A stretch of 33,623 nt of DNA. Source: Kribbia dieselivorans NBRC 106261 (GTDB lineage: Bacteria; Actinomycetota; Actinomycetes; Actinomycetales; Dermatophilaceae). Positions 25,167-33,069 of this stretch are shown in pieces. Location of the stretch: NCBI RefSeq assembly GCF_001552435.1, contig NZ_BCRE01000055.1, positions 1 through 33,623 of the forward strand, given 5' to 3'. Both the position numbers and the translations under genes were made by a program. Position 1 is the stretch's first letter. Each line of letters begins with the position of its first letter. The notes below the pieces were generated by a model, which was not told where the DNA came from, did no database searches, and saw only the letters and a program-made list of their open reading frames with translations.

Positions 25167-25197
25167 CTGGGAGAAGTCTGGGAGAAGAGAAGTTAAC
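25167..25197 (-). promoter_or_regulatory. Candidate PHO box (11-base direct repeats) upstream of the phosphatase
   Basis: CTGGGAGAAG occurs at 25167 and again at 25178, an 11-base period; on the minus strand this reads CTTCTCCCAGA/CTTCTCCCAGT toward the phosphatase. PhoP boxes of actinobacteria are 11-base direct repeats like GTTCACC. The match to that consensus is 5 of 7. GTTAAC adjoins at 25192. Confidence 0.4.
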
Positions 25198-25238
25198 GAC
25201 AGGTGTTTGGTGGGAGTCAATAGCAGCAACCGCTCAAA

Positions 25239-25280
25239 ATTCACCGACCAGACACTCGGAGTTCACCTTCCGTAGACCGA
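25239..25280 (+). promoter_or_regulatory. Candidate PHO-box-like 11-base repeats upstream of the secreted protein/NicO operon
   Basis: TTCACC occurs at 25240 and 25262, 22 bases apart. The half-way position (25251) has GACACT and the next unit (25273) TAGACC, so four units in an 11-base period keep parts of TTCACC. Orientation is toward the plus-strand gene at 25336. A metal-responsive site cannot be excluded. Confidence 0.35.
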
Positions 25281-25335
25281 TTGCGCGGTCGGCGCTGGTT
25301 CCCTTCACCAACACCCACTCCCCGGAGGTCCCCCC

Positions 25336-25977
25336 GTGTTTCAGCGAATGGCCGCTGCCCTGGCCGTCGTCACCCTGCTCCTCGTGGCCGGCCCCGCCTC
25401 ATCGGCGCCGGCCCATCCCTTCGGCCCGCCGCTGACGGCCGAGGTCTCGTCGCGTGGCAACGACGTCCACCTCGTCTGGAACGGGGCCGAGGACGACTGG
25501 GTCTCGCTCGGCGACATCTCGGGCGCCTTCGCCACTCCGAAGGCGGGTGTCACCGGGCTGGCCCTGCTGCAGGAGTCGAATGCCACGGAGGCGTACTTCG
25601 ACAAGCACGTCGCGGTGACGCAGGCCGGCACCGCCTGCCCGTTCGTCTGGGATGGCATCGAGAACGCCCTCGAGACCGGCGCGCAGATGCACTTCACCTG
25701 CCCGGCCCCGGTCGAGCAGGTCGAACTGTCGATCACCGCACTGACCGACTCGAACTCCGCGTACCGCACGGTCGTCACCGCCGGCGGCGCTCAGACCCTG
25801 TTCACGAAGACCAAGCCCACCCAGGAGATCACCGTCACCGGAGCCGGTGGCGGGGCGGGCTCCACTCCGCTCATCGCCGCCGGTGCCCTTCTCGTGCTCG
25901 GCATCGGCGCTCTGGTCGGGTTCGCCACGCGTCGCTCCCGGGCGAAGGCCACCGCGCAGCAGGCGGTGGCGGCATGA
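25336..25977 (+). CDS. Secreted, membrane-anchored protein paired with NicO transporter; function unknown
   Basis: 213 residues. A signal peptide ends in SSAPA, and cleavage there would leave mature HPFGPP with an N-terminal histidine. An extracellular domain follows with a single Cys pair (ACPF and FTCP) that could form a disulfide. A Gly-rich linker leads to a C-terminal membrane helix (LIAAGALLVLGIGALVGF) and a basic cytoplasmic tail. GGAGGT lies seven bases before the GTG at 25336, fixing the start. Its stop overlaps the transporter gene by ATGA. The pairing and N-terminal His suggest metal binding outside the cell on behalf of the transporter; that is inference. I do not recognise the domain. 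Confidence 0.8.
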   Translation: MFQRMAAALAVVTLLLVAGPASSAPAHPFGPPLTAEVSSRGNDVHLVWNGAEDDWVSLGDISGAFATPKAGVTGLALLQESNATEAYFDKHVAVTQAGTACPFVWDGIENALETGAQMHFTCPAPVEQVELSITALTDSNSAYRTVVTAGGAQTLFTKTKPTQEITVTGAGGGAGSTPLIAAGALLVLGIGALVGFATRRSRAKATAQQAVAA

Positions 25978-26909
25978 CCGGATCGTCGTTCACCCCCTGG
26001 GCACTCCACACGCTCGTGGCCCTGATGCCCGCCGGCGTCGACGTCTCGAGGATCTTCGACATCCGTGCGCTCGACGACGTGCTCGTGCGCATCTTCGACT
26101 CCCCGAGCTATCAGGCGCTGACGATCCTCGTCGCCTTCGGCATCGGAGCGGCGCACGCCCTGGCCCCCGGGCACGGCAAGTCGATCACGGCGGCCTATCT
26201 CGTCGGGGAGCACGGCACGTACAAGGACGCCGTCCTCCTCGGAGTCATCGTCGCCGCGATGCACACGATCTCGGCGGTGGTGCTCGCGGCCGCGTGGGTG
26301 AGCTTCTCGCAGGTGGCCGCGCTCGGGACTCCGCTCATCACCGGGCTCCTGCAGGCCACCGCCGGGATCGTCATAATCTGGGTCGGAGTCTCGCTCGTGC
26401 GGCGACAGCGGCGCGGGCACGGACACACCCACACCCATGCGCCCGCGCGTGAGCCCGTCGCGGCCGGCGCCGGAACCCACACACACGGTGACCACGCCCA
26501 CGGCGATCACACGCACGACCACCACAGCCACGACCATGGGGGCCACGGGCACAGCCACGAGTTGCCCGAGGGCGTCTCCCCATTCACCCGGACCGGGCTC
26601 GTGGCCCTCGGCATGAGCGGTGGGCTCATCCCCTCGCCCGCGTCGTTCCTCGTGCTCATCTCCGGCATGCTCACCGGCCGCACCTGGTTCGCCGTCTTCG
26701 TCGTGCTCGTCTTCGGCATCGGCCTGGCGGTGACCATCTCCTTCGTCGGCTACCTGACGATCACCGGACGCGAATGGTTCGTCAGCCGCGCCGGCGCGAC
26801 GGGGTGGAAGGCACGCGTGAAGCGGGCATTGCCGCAGGTCGGCGCCTATGCGGTGGTGTTCGGTGGGCTGGCCTACCTATCGCTGGCCGTGCAGAGCCTC
26901 GTCGCCTGA
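25974..26909 (+). CDS. Nickel/cobalt transporter, NicO/RcnA family
   Basis: 311 residues. HALAPGHGKS near residue 60 is the family's metal-pathway motif in the second membrane segment. A long cytosolic or periplasmic loop (about 143-200) is very rich in His, with many HxH and HDH pairs, ending GHGHSHELPEG. A second half carries GMSGGLIPSPASFLVLI and further helices. Members either take up or export Ni2+/Co2+; a His-rich loop of this kind occurs in RcnA-like exporters, but direction cannot be read from sequence. ATG at 25974 is fixed by the ATGA overlap with the secreted partner. No cobalamin riboswitch or NikR-like site is visible. A hairpin follows at 26931. Confidence 0.9.
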   Translation: MTGSSFTPWALHTLVALMPAGVDVSRIFDIRALDDVLVRIFDSPSYQALTILVAFGIGAAHALAPGHGKSITAAYLVGEHGTYKDAVLLGVIVAAMHTISAVVLAAAWVSFSQVAALGTPLITGLLQATAGIVIIWVGVSLVRRQRRGHGHTHTHAPAREPVAAGAGTHTHGDHAHGDHTHDHHSHDHGGHGHSHELPEGVSPFTRTGLVALGMSGGLIPSPASFLVLISGMLTGRTWFAVFVVLVFGIGLAVTISFVGYLTITGREWFVSRAGATGWKARVKRALPQVGAYAVVFGGLAYLSLAVQSLVA

Positions 26910-26930
26910 GCCCTGCCCCGCCTCCCCGCG

Positions 26931-26975
26931 ATTCGAGGTATTGCCGACCGCTGCAACGGTCGGTAATACCTCGAA
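26931..26975. terminator. Hairpin terminator, TTCGAGGTA family (copy 2)
   Basis: Arms 26932-26950 and 26957-26975 pair over 19 positions with one G-T wobble around a six-base loop. It lies 22 bases after the NicO stop. The outer arms (TTCGAGGTA, TACCTCGAA) are the same as in the hairpin at 18712. Confidence 0.75.
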
Positions 26976-27058
26976 CGGGCGAGGGTGTGCACCCCCGCGG
27001 CGCACCGGCCGGTAACCCTTTCGGCTAGCCTGCGTCGGTAGCCACGAAGGAGGTCCCG

Positions 27059-28447
27059 GTGGGGATGATGTCAGCGGTCCGCGCCCAACACGAGGCTCGG
27101 GTTTTCGCCCTGCAGCGCTCGTACAACGCCATTCCGGCGGGGGAGCAGGTGCGGCTGGCGAAGTCGACCACCAACCTCTTCCGGCCACGCAACGCCGCCA
27201 CCCGGCCCGGGTTGGACGTGCGTGACCTCACCCACGTGCTCGACGTCGATCCGGTGGGTCTGACGTGCGAGGTCGAGGGCATGACGACCTACGAGGACCT
27301 CGTCGACGCCACCCTCGCGGTCGGGTGCATGCCGCTGGTCGTGCCGCAGCTCAAGACCATCACCATTGGCGGAGCAGTGACCGGTCTGGGCATCGAGTCC
27401 ACCTCCTTCCGCAACGGGTTGCCGCATGAGTCCGTCCTCGAGCTGGACATCCTCACCGGCGCCGGCGAGGTCGTCACCGCGACGCCCGACGGCGAGGCGG
27501 CCGACCTCTTCGCGGCCTTCGCCAATTCGTACGGCTCGCTCGGCTACGCCACCCGGCTCAAGATCCAGCTGCAGCGGGTCCACCGGTACGTGCACCTGCG
27601 GCACATCCGGTACACCTCGCTCGAGGCGATCCAGGCCGCCATCGTCCAGGTCTGCGCCGATCAGTTCTACGACGGCGAGAGCGTCGATTTCGTCGATGGC
27701 GTGGTCTTCAGCGCCGACGAGTCCTACCTCGTGCTCGGGTCGTGGACCGACAGCGCCCCGTACACGAGCGACTACACCGGGCAGCAGATCTACTACCGCT
27801 CGATCCAGGAGCGTCGCGAGGACTACCTCACGGTGCGCGACTACCTGTGGCGCTGGGACACCGACTGGTTCTGGTGCTCGCGCGCGATGCTCGTGCAGAA
27901 CCCGACCTTCCGCCGCTTCGTGCCGAAGAAGTACCTGCGCAGCGACGTCTACGGCAAGATCGTGCGCTTCGAGGACCGGCACGGCTGGTACACCGCCCTG
28001 GAGCGTCGTCGCGGCGAGCCGGAGAAGGAACGCGTCGTCCAGGACGTCGAAGTCCCGGTCGAGCGGACCGCGGAGTTCATGCGCTGGTTCCTCGAGAACG
28101 TGCCGATCGAGCCGATCTGGCTGTGCCCGATCCGGTTGCGGGACAGCGGGCCCGGGGCCCGAACCTGGCCGCTGTATCCGATGGACCCGGAGCAGTTGTA
28201 CGTCAACATCGGGTTCTGGTCGAAGGCGCCGATCGAGCCCGGTCGCCAGGACGGCGACGTCAACCGCGACATCGAGCGGGTCGTCACAGAACTGGGCGGG
28301 CACAAGTCGCTGTACTCCGACGCGTACTACCAGGAGGACGCGTTCTGGGAGCTCTACGGCGGTGAGCAGTACGACGTGGTCAAGAAGCGTTGGGATCCGG
28401 ATGGCCGGTTGCCCGACCTGTATGAGAAGGCTGTAGGGAGACAATGA
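27059..28447 (+). CDS. tmsA: FAD-binding oxidoreductase of 10-methyl fatty acid synthesis
   Basis: 462 residues. The N-terminal FAD-binding PCMH-type domain has the flavin phosphate loop in PQLKTITIGGAVTGLGIEST and DILTGAGEV, as in DHCR24/sterol reductase-like oxidases; a C-terminal domain rich in Trp and Tyr follows. TmsA (also called BfaA) reduces the 10-methylene intermediate made by TmsB to the 10-methyl group of tuberculostearic-type acids. The assignment rests on the adjacent methyltransferase, the classical tms pair. GTG at 27059 is five bases behind GAAGGAGG; ATGs at 27065 and 27068 are further away. A possible -10 TAGCCT lies at 27026. The gap to tmsB is one base. Confidence 0.85.
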   Translation: MGMMSAVRAQHEARVFALQRSYNAIPAGEQVRLAKSTTNLFRPRNAATRPGLDVRDLTHVLDVDPVGLTCEVEGMTTYEDLVDATLAVGCMPLVVPQLKTITIGGAVTGLGIESTSFRNGLPHESVLELDILTGAGEVVTATPDGEAADLFAAFANSYGSLGYATRLKIQLQRVHRYVHLRHIRYTSLEAIQAAIVQVCADQFYDGESVDFVDGVVFSADESYLVLGSWTDSAPYTSDYTGQQIYYRSIQERREDYLTVRDYLWRWDTDWFWCSRAMLVQNPTFRRFVPKKYLRSDVYGKIVRFEDRHGWYTALERRRGEPEKERVVQDVEVPVERTAEFMRWFLENVPIEPIWLCPIRLRDSGPGARTWPLYPMDPEQLYVNIGFWSKAPIEPGRQDGDVNRDIERVVTELGGHKSLYSDAYYQEDAFWELYGGEQYDVVKKRWDPDGRLPDLYEKAVGRQ

Positions 28448-28448
28448 C

Positions 28449-29765
28449 ATGGCGATTCTGAAGAATGAACTCCTCGAGACGATGAGCGTCGCCCAGGCCG
28501 TGGAATCGCTGTTCCCCGAGCCGGTGTCGCTACGCATCGAGGCCTACGACGGCTCCATTGCCGGTGATGTCGACGCCGAACTGACCGCGCGGATCGTCTC
28601 TCCGCAGGCTCTCTCGTACATCATCACCGCGCCCGGCGAGGTCGGCATGGCGCGCGCCTACCTCACCGGCGCGATCGAGGTCGACCCGCTCGACCCGGGC
28701 GACCCGTACGAGGCGCTCAAGGCGATCCAGATGGCGATCGGGAAGATCTCCGTGCGCCCGATGGACGTGCCGGCGCTCATCCGTTCGCTCGGCCGTGAGG
28801 TCCTGCAGGTGCCGCCGCTGCCGAAGACCGAGTCGCCCTCGCGACTGCGGCGCGTCACCCGCGGCCTGACCCACTCCAAGGGTCGTGACGCCGATGCGAT
28901 CCACCACCACTACGACGTCTCCAATCGGTTCTACGAGATGGTCCTCGGCCCGTCGATGGCGTACACGTGCGCGGTCTACGACAACGACGAGATGACCCTC
29001 GAGGAGGCCCAGCGCAACAAGTTCGACCTCGTGGCCCGCAAGCTCGACCTCAAGCCGGGCATGCGTCTGCTCGACGTCGGCTGTGGGTGGGGTGGCATGG
29101 CGATGCACGCCGCCCAGGAGTACGGCGCCAAGGTTCTCGCGGTGACCCTCTCGACCGACCAGGCGCAGTGGGCCAACGACGCCGTCGCGAAGGCCGGGCT
29201 GTCCGGGCAGGTCGAGATCCGCCACCAGGACTACCGCGACGTGACCGAGTCCGACTTCGACGCGATCAGCTCGATCGGTCTGACCGAGCACATCGGCGTC
29301 AAGAACTACCCTGCCTACTTCGGGTTCCTGTACGGCAAGCTGCGTCCGGGCGCGCGTCTGCTCAATCACTGCATCACCTGGGAGAACAACCGCCGCAATG
29401 GTGGCCTGGAGCGGCTCGGCATGCGCCCGAGCTTCGTCGACCGGTACATCTTCCCCGACGGCGAGCTCGCCGGCTCCGGCACGATCGTGTCGATCATGGA
29501 GGACACGGGCTTCGAGGTCGAGCACCACGAGAACTTCCGCAACCACTACGCGCGCACCACGCGGGCGTGGGCGCAGAACCTGTCGGCGAACTGGGACGCC
29601 TGTGTCGCCGAGGTCGGCGAGGAGCGGGCTCGGGTGTGGGGACTGTACCTGGCCGGGTCGTCGTTCGGCTTCGAGCGCAACAACATCCAGTTGCACCAGG
29701 TGCTCGGCGTCAAGCTCGACGGCAACGACAACCGCTACCCCTGGCGGCACTCCTTCGGGGCCTGA
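28449..29765 (+). CDS. tmsB: Cyclopropane-synthase-family methyltransferase of 10-methyl fatty acid synthesis
   Basis: 438 residues. A lipid-binding N-terminal region is followed by the SAM-binding motif LLDVGCGWGG near residue 207. Other family blocks are HHYDVSNRFYEMVLG, SIGLTEHIG and CITWENN, with YIFPDGELAGSGT in the C-terminal half. This is the mycolic-acid/cyclopropane synthase superfamily. Next to tmsA it should be TmsB (BfaB), which methylates C10 of oleoyl chains in phospholipids. GGGAG precedes the ATG. If it acted alone, a cyclopropane synthase would be the alternative, but the FAD partner argues for branched-chain synthesis. An imperfect hairpin follows. Confidence 0.87.
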   Translation: MAILKNELLETMSVAQAVESLFPEPVSLRIEAYDGSIAGDVDAELTARIVSPQALSYIITAPGEVGMARAYLTGAIEVDPLDPGDPYEALKAIQMAIGKISVRPMDVPALIRSLGREVLQVPPLPKTESPSRLRRVTRGLTHSKGRDADAIHHHYDVSNRFYEMVLGPSMAYTCAVYDNDEMTLEEAQRNKFDLVARKLDLKPGMRLLDVGCGWGGMAMHAAQEYGAKVLAVTLSTDQAQWANDAVAKAGLSGQVEIRHQDYRDVTESDFDAISSIGLTEHIGVKNYPAYFGFLYGKLRPGARLLNHCITWENNRRNGGLERLGMRPSFVDRYIFPDGELAGSGTIVSIMEDTGFEVEHHENFRNHYARTTRAWAQNLSANWDACVAEVGEERARVWGLYLAGSSFGFERNNIQLHQVLGVKLDGNDNRYPWRHSFGA

Positions 29766-29776
29766 GTTGGGCTCGG

Positions 29777-29812
29777 TCGGCGGGTTGAGACACTGGAGTC
29801 TCCGCCCGCCGA
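29777..29812. terminator. Imperfect hairpin after tmsB
   Basis: Arms 29777-29791 and 29798-29812 pair as eight plus five base pairs with a two-base internal mismatch. It sits between tmsB and the lipoprotein gene and may be a terminator or part of the lipoprotein leader. Confidence 0.5.
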
Positions 29813-29827
29813 TCGAGGAGCCCCTTC

Positions 29828-30394
29828 ATGAAGTCCGCCGCCGCCGGTCTCGCCGCCACCCTGCTCGCCCTCGCGTTGACGGCCTGTGGCGCGGGGTCGA
29901 CCGAATCGCCGTCGCCCAGCGCATCGACCGAGAAACTCTTGGCGGAGAACGGTGTGGCCGGGTTGAGTGGCAAGCAGGTCGTCGAGAAGTTGGACGCCAC
30001 CAACGACGACCGCGGCGGAGCGCTGATGGGCTCGGTGACGCCTGCGCAGGTCACCCTCGCGGTCGGTGGTGACGAGGTCGCGTTGCCGCTGGAGGAGTTC
30101 TATCTCGCGGTCGCGCCGTACGAGACGCAGACCCACGACTGCTTCAACCACAACGTGACCACCTGCCAAGGCGAACTGGCCGGCAAGGACATCGCCGTGA
30201 CGATCACCGACGACGACGGCACGGTCCTCGTCGACGACACCGTGACGACGCAGCCCAACGGGTTCGCCGGGTTCTGGCTGCCCAAGGACATCACCGGCAC
30301 CGTCGAGGTGCGCTACGCCGGCAGGCAGGCCTCGGCACCGATCAGCACCGGTGCCGAGGACCCGACCTGCCTGACGACGCTCAAGCTGACCTGA
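29828..30394 (+). CDS. cueP: CueP-family copper-binding lipoprotein
   Basis: 188 residues. A lipoprotein signal ends LALTAC (C20), followed by a Ser/Pro-rich linker. The remaining domain matches CueP: FYLAVAPYETQTHDC, then HNVTTCQGEL, NGFAGFWLP and a final TCLTTLKLT. The three cysteines C105, C113 and C181 have the family pattern (C-x7-C plus a C-terminal Cys) used to bind or reduce copper in the Salmonella periplasmic protein. Here it is membrane-tethered outside the cell. GAGGAG precedes the ATG. No copper ATPase or CueO is in the window, so its partner is elsewhere. It runs convergent with the peptidase gene at a six-base gap. Confidence 0.85.
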   Translation: MKSAAAGLAATLLALALTACGAGSTESPSPSASTEKLLAENGVAGLSGKQVVEKLDATNDDRGGALMGSVTPAQVTLAVGGDEVALPLEEFYLAVAPYETQTHDCFNHNVTTCQGELAGKDIAVTITDDDGTVLVDDTVTTQPNGFAGFWLPKDITGTVEVRYAGRQASAPISTGAEDPTCLTTLKLT

Positions 30395-30400
30395 CGCCCG

Positions 30401-32209
30401 TCAGCGCCAGACCTTCGGCGACGGGAACGTGCCGCTGCCCGGGACCGCGCGCAACGGGCTGTCGGCCGCCATCATGACGTCGCTGACCGGTGCGGTGGGA
30501 TCGCTCGGCTCCGGCTCGGTCGGCTCAACGACCGGGAACATCTCGGTCTCGGCCGGGCACGTGACGTCGCGGTACATGGAGGTCCCCGAGATCAGGTATC
30601 GACTGACGCGGTTGGTCACACAATCGGAGGTGCCGAAGGCGGTGTGACCCCAGGAGTCGCTGGAGATCAGCCGCGAGCGCCCGAGCGTGGCGCGGGCCTG
30701 CACCGCACCCGCGTAGGGCGTGGCCGGGTCCCAGTAGTTGCCGACGATGAGGACGGCCTTGCGGGTGAGCGTGTTGTAGGGGCCGGTGTAGGCGTCCTCG
30801 TCCTGCCCGGTGAACGCATCTCCGGCACACCCCGAGGTGCTCCACAGCCAGGCTCGCCCGAAGTGCGGGGCGCGCGCCTCGTATCCCTTCGCGTAGCCGG
30901 GGTAGTTCGCCAGCTTCGTCGTCTCGCGGCTGTCCGTGCAGGTCACCGACATGAAGGCGTCCAGGGAGTTGTCGTAGGCGAAGCCGCGCCGGGGAACGGC
31001 CGTGGACCCACTGAGGCTGCCGAAGAGGCGCTTGACGTACTGACGTTCCAGACCGGACCTCGCCGCGAAGGGCGGTGGGGCCTGGCCGGCCACCATCGAT
31101 TCCAGTTCGGTGAGCAGGAAACTGACGAACTGCGGGGCGTCGCTGCTGTACAGCGCACTGAGCAGGGCAGAGACCGCGACCTGGTAGGTGATCTGCTCCT
31201 CTTCACCGGTGAAGGGATTCCAGACGGTCACCGGGTCCCGCTTGAGGCTCTCGGTGAGCGCGGTGAACCGGGCGTGGGTGTCACCGCCGTCGGCGAAGGA
31301 GCATCGCGGGGCGCCGACGCTCTGGCACTCGGTGAGGATGGTGTCCATCGCCCGCCACGACGCGCCGCCGGAGTCGAGCCGGAACTCCAAGGGCCGACTC
31401 TGGTTGGCCTTCGTCCCGGACCACGCGCGTGGGCTGATGGTGCCGTCGATGACCAGGCTGCGGAAGTTGTTCGGGAACATGTTGGCGTACGTCGTGCCCA
31501 GGTGGCTGCCGTACGAGAACCCGATGTAGTTCAGTGGTCCGTCGCCGATCGAACGGCGGACCATCTCCATGTCCCGGGCCACCTCGGCCGTCGACATCGA
31601 TTTGGCCAGTGCGTTGCGCGAACAGGACCGCGCAACCTCCTTCATGGACCTGGCGTAACCGGACTCCTCTGCGGCCGTCAGGGGAATACCCACGTTGAGG
31701 CCCTTGTAGACGTCGTACTGGCGCGAGACCGGCAGGCACTGGACGGCGTCGCTGAACCCGATGCCGCGCGGGTCGACGCCCACGACGTCGAACTTCGCGA
31801 GCAGGTGGGGCGGGAGCCACTGACTCGCCTTGGCCGCGAATTCGGTGGACGAGCCGCCGGGCCCGCCGGGATTGACGAAGAGCGTCCCGATGCGCCGGCC
31901 GGTTGCCGGCGTGCGCAGCACCGCGATCGTCGTGGTGGCACCCGTCGGGCGGTCGTAGTCGAGCGGCGCCTTGACGGTCGCGCACTTCACGTCGTTGTAG
32001 CAGTTGAACCACCGCAGTTTCGGAGTGCGGACCCGATTGAGCTTGGTGTTCTCCGAGACCTTCGTCGTGGTCGCGCTGCTCGTCGCGGCGACGCGACCAG
32101 CCGAGGCCTGGGTGCCACGGGTGACACCTGTGGCCGCACCGGCCGCGCCGACGGAACTGACGGCCACGACCACCCCGATGGCGGCCGTGACGATTCTGGG
32201 CTTCTTCAC
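30401..32209 (-). CDS. Secreted alpha/beta-hydrolase peptidase, S33 (tripeptidyl aminopeptidase SlpD/Tap-like)
   Basis: 602 residues from the GTG at 32209. Signal peptide: KKPR, a hydrophobic stretch, then alanine-rich AAGAATG. The catalytic domain has the oxyanion loop NPGGPGGSS, the nucleophile serine in GFSYGSHLG, the acid in NYWDPATPYAGA and histidine in SWGHTAFG. The C-terminal cap ends with TCP and a Pro/Glu-rich tail. These secreted enzymes remove N-terminal tripeptides from proteins. The start is favoured by a G-rich ribosome-binding site eight bases upstream; the frame is open to 32239 but that part is not signal-like. Lone gene. Confidence 0.88.
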   Translation of the reverse strand: MKKPRIVTAAIGVVVAVSSVGAAGAATGVTRGTQASAGRVAATSSATTTKVSENTKLNRVRTPKLRWFNCYNDVKCATVKAPLDYDRPTGATTTIAVLRTPATGRRIGTLFVNPGGPGGSSTEFAAKASQWLPPHLLAKFDVVGVDPRGIGFSDAVQCLPVSRQYDVYKGLNVGIPLTAAEESGYARSMKEVARSCSRNALAKSMSTAEVARDMEMVRRSIGDGPLNYIGFSYGSHLGTTYANMFPNNFRSLVIDGTISPRAWSGTKANQSRPLEFRLDSGGASWRAMDTILTECQSVGAPRCSFADGGDTHARFTALTESLKRDPVTVWNPFTGEEEQITYQVAVSALLSALYSSDAPQFVSFLLTELESMVAGQAPPPFAARSGLERQYVKRLFGSLSGSTAVPRRGFAYDNSLDAFMSVTCTDSRETTKLANYPGYAKGYEARAPHFGRAWLWSTSGCAGDAFTGQDEDAYTGPYNTLTRKAVLIVGNYWDPATPYAGAVQARATLGRSRLISSDSWGHTAFGTSDCVTNRVSRYLISGTSMYRDVTCPAETEMFPVVEPTEPEPSDPTAPVSDVMMAADSPLRAVPGSGTFPSPKVWR

Positions 32210-32304
32210 CCTGTTCCCCCCCTGAGTTGATGAACGCACTCGATGTGCGAAGCGTCAACCTAGGGCACAGGCGTCAGGGATGGTGGCGCAGGGGGGACCC
32301 AAAC

Positions 32305-32799
32305 TCACCGGTAATTCGTGAACTGGAGCGCGACGTCGAGGTCCTTGCCCTTGAGTAGGGCGATGATGGCCTGGAGGTCGTCGCGGGACTTGCTCGTCAC
32401 GCGGAGTTCGTCGCCCTGGATGAGCGGCTTGACGCCCTTGGGGCCTTCGTCGCGGATGATCTTGGAGATCTTCTTCGCGTTCTCCTGGTCGATTCCCTCC
32501 TTGGTCGGCCCGGAGAGCACGTACTCCTTGCCGGAGGCCTTGGGCTCCTTGTCGCCGAAGTCGATGGACTTCAGGGACACCCCGCGGCGGATCAGCTTGG
32601 TCTCGAAGACGTCGACGACGGCCAGCACACGCTCGGCGCTGTTCGCCTTGATGACGATGGACTCGCCGCTCCACTCGATCGAGGCGCCGACACCCTTGAA
32701 GTCGTAGCGCGTCGCGATCTCCTTGGCCGCCTGGTTGAGGGCGTTGTCGACCTCCTGGCGGTCGACCTTGCTGACGATGTCGAACGAACTGTCTGCCAC
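32305..32799 (-). CDS. yajQ: YajQ-family nucleotide-binding protein
   Basis: 164 residues, full length for the family. It begins [20 protein letters not shown], has [15 protein letters not shown] and ends [16 protein letters not shown]-like ([16 protein letters not shown]). YajQ proteins are cytosolic, have two ferredoxin-like domains and bind RNA or cyclic di-GMP in some species. GTG at 32799 has AGGAG eight to nine bases upstream. The gene is divergent from tRNA-Tyr. Confidence 0.95.
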   Translation of the reverse strand: MADSSFDIVSKVDRQEVDNALNQAAKEIATRYDFKGVGASIEWSGESIVIKANSAERVLAVVDVFETKLIRRGVSLKSIDFGDKEPKASGKEYVLSGPTKEGIDQENAKKISKIIRDEGPKGVKPLIQGDELRVTSKSRDDLQAIIALLKGKDLDVALQFTNYR

Positions 32800-32881
32800 G
32801 ACGGATCTCCTCGGTACGGGGATGGTGTTTTGCCGTACGGTACCGGGCGAGGGCGATTTCCGGGATCGGCGTGCGGCTTGC

Positions 32882-32887
32882 TATGGT
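32882..32887 (+). promoter_or_regulatory. -10 element of the tRNA-Tyr promoter
   Basis: TATGGT, preceded by TG-like TTGC, lies 33 bases before the tRNA; a weak -35 (TTCCGG) is at 32858. It is the best candidate in the gap between the divergent yajQ and the tRNA. Confidence 0.4.
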
Positions 32888-32920
32888 GGCTCGCGCGCCG
32901 TTCGCATGTGGTCGGCGCAT

Positions 32921-33006
32921 GGCAGGTTGTCCGAGTGGCCAATGGAAACGGACTGTAAATCCGTCGCGGTAACGCTACGCAGGTTCGAATCCTGCACCTG
33001 CCACCA
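32921..33006 (+). tRNA. tRNA-Tyr (anticodon GTA)
   Basis: 86 bases. The acceptor arms GGCAGGT (32921-32927) and ACCTGCC (32996-33002) pair perfectly, with discriminator A33003 and encoded CCA. The anticodon stem ACGGA/TCCGT encloses CTGTAAA with GTA at 32955-32957. A long variable arm (class II) follows, as in bacterial tRNA-Tyr, and the T arm contains GGTTCGAATCC. Confidence 0.97.
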
Positions 33007-33012
33007 ATTGTG

Positions 33013-33052
33013 AAGGGCCCCTGACCAGCGAAAACGCTGGTCAGGGGCCCTT
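33013..33052 (+). terminator. Perfect 18-bp terminator after tRNA-Tyr
   Basis: Arms 33013-33030 and 33035-33052 are exact reverse complements with loop AAAA, seven bases after the CCA end. It can also stop transcripts of the convergent acetyltransferase gene, which ends at 33070. Confidence 0.92.
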
Positions 33053-33069
33053 CTGCTGTTCGTCGCGCG

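Noticed and set aside
25102-25335. Cobalamin riboswitch or nickel-repressor site before the NicO operon
   Set aside because: No B12-box-like sequence or conserved stem set, and no NikR-type dyad, could be found by eye.
30644-32230. A 528-codon plus-strand frame opposite the S33 peptidase
   Set aside because: Antisense shadow; the minus strand has signal peptide and full catalytic triad motifs.
32921-33006. tRNA-Tyr as an integration site
   Set aside because: No integrase, no duplicated tRNA 3' end and ordinary flanking genes.
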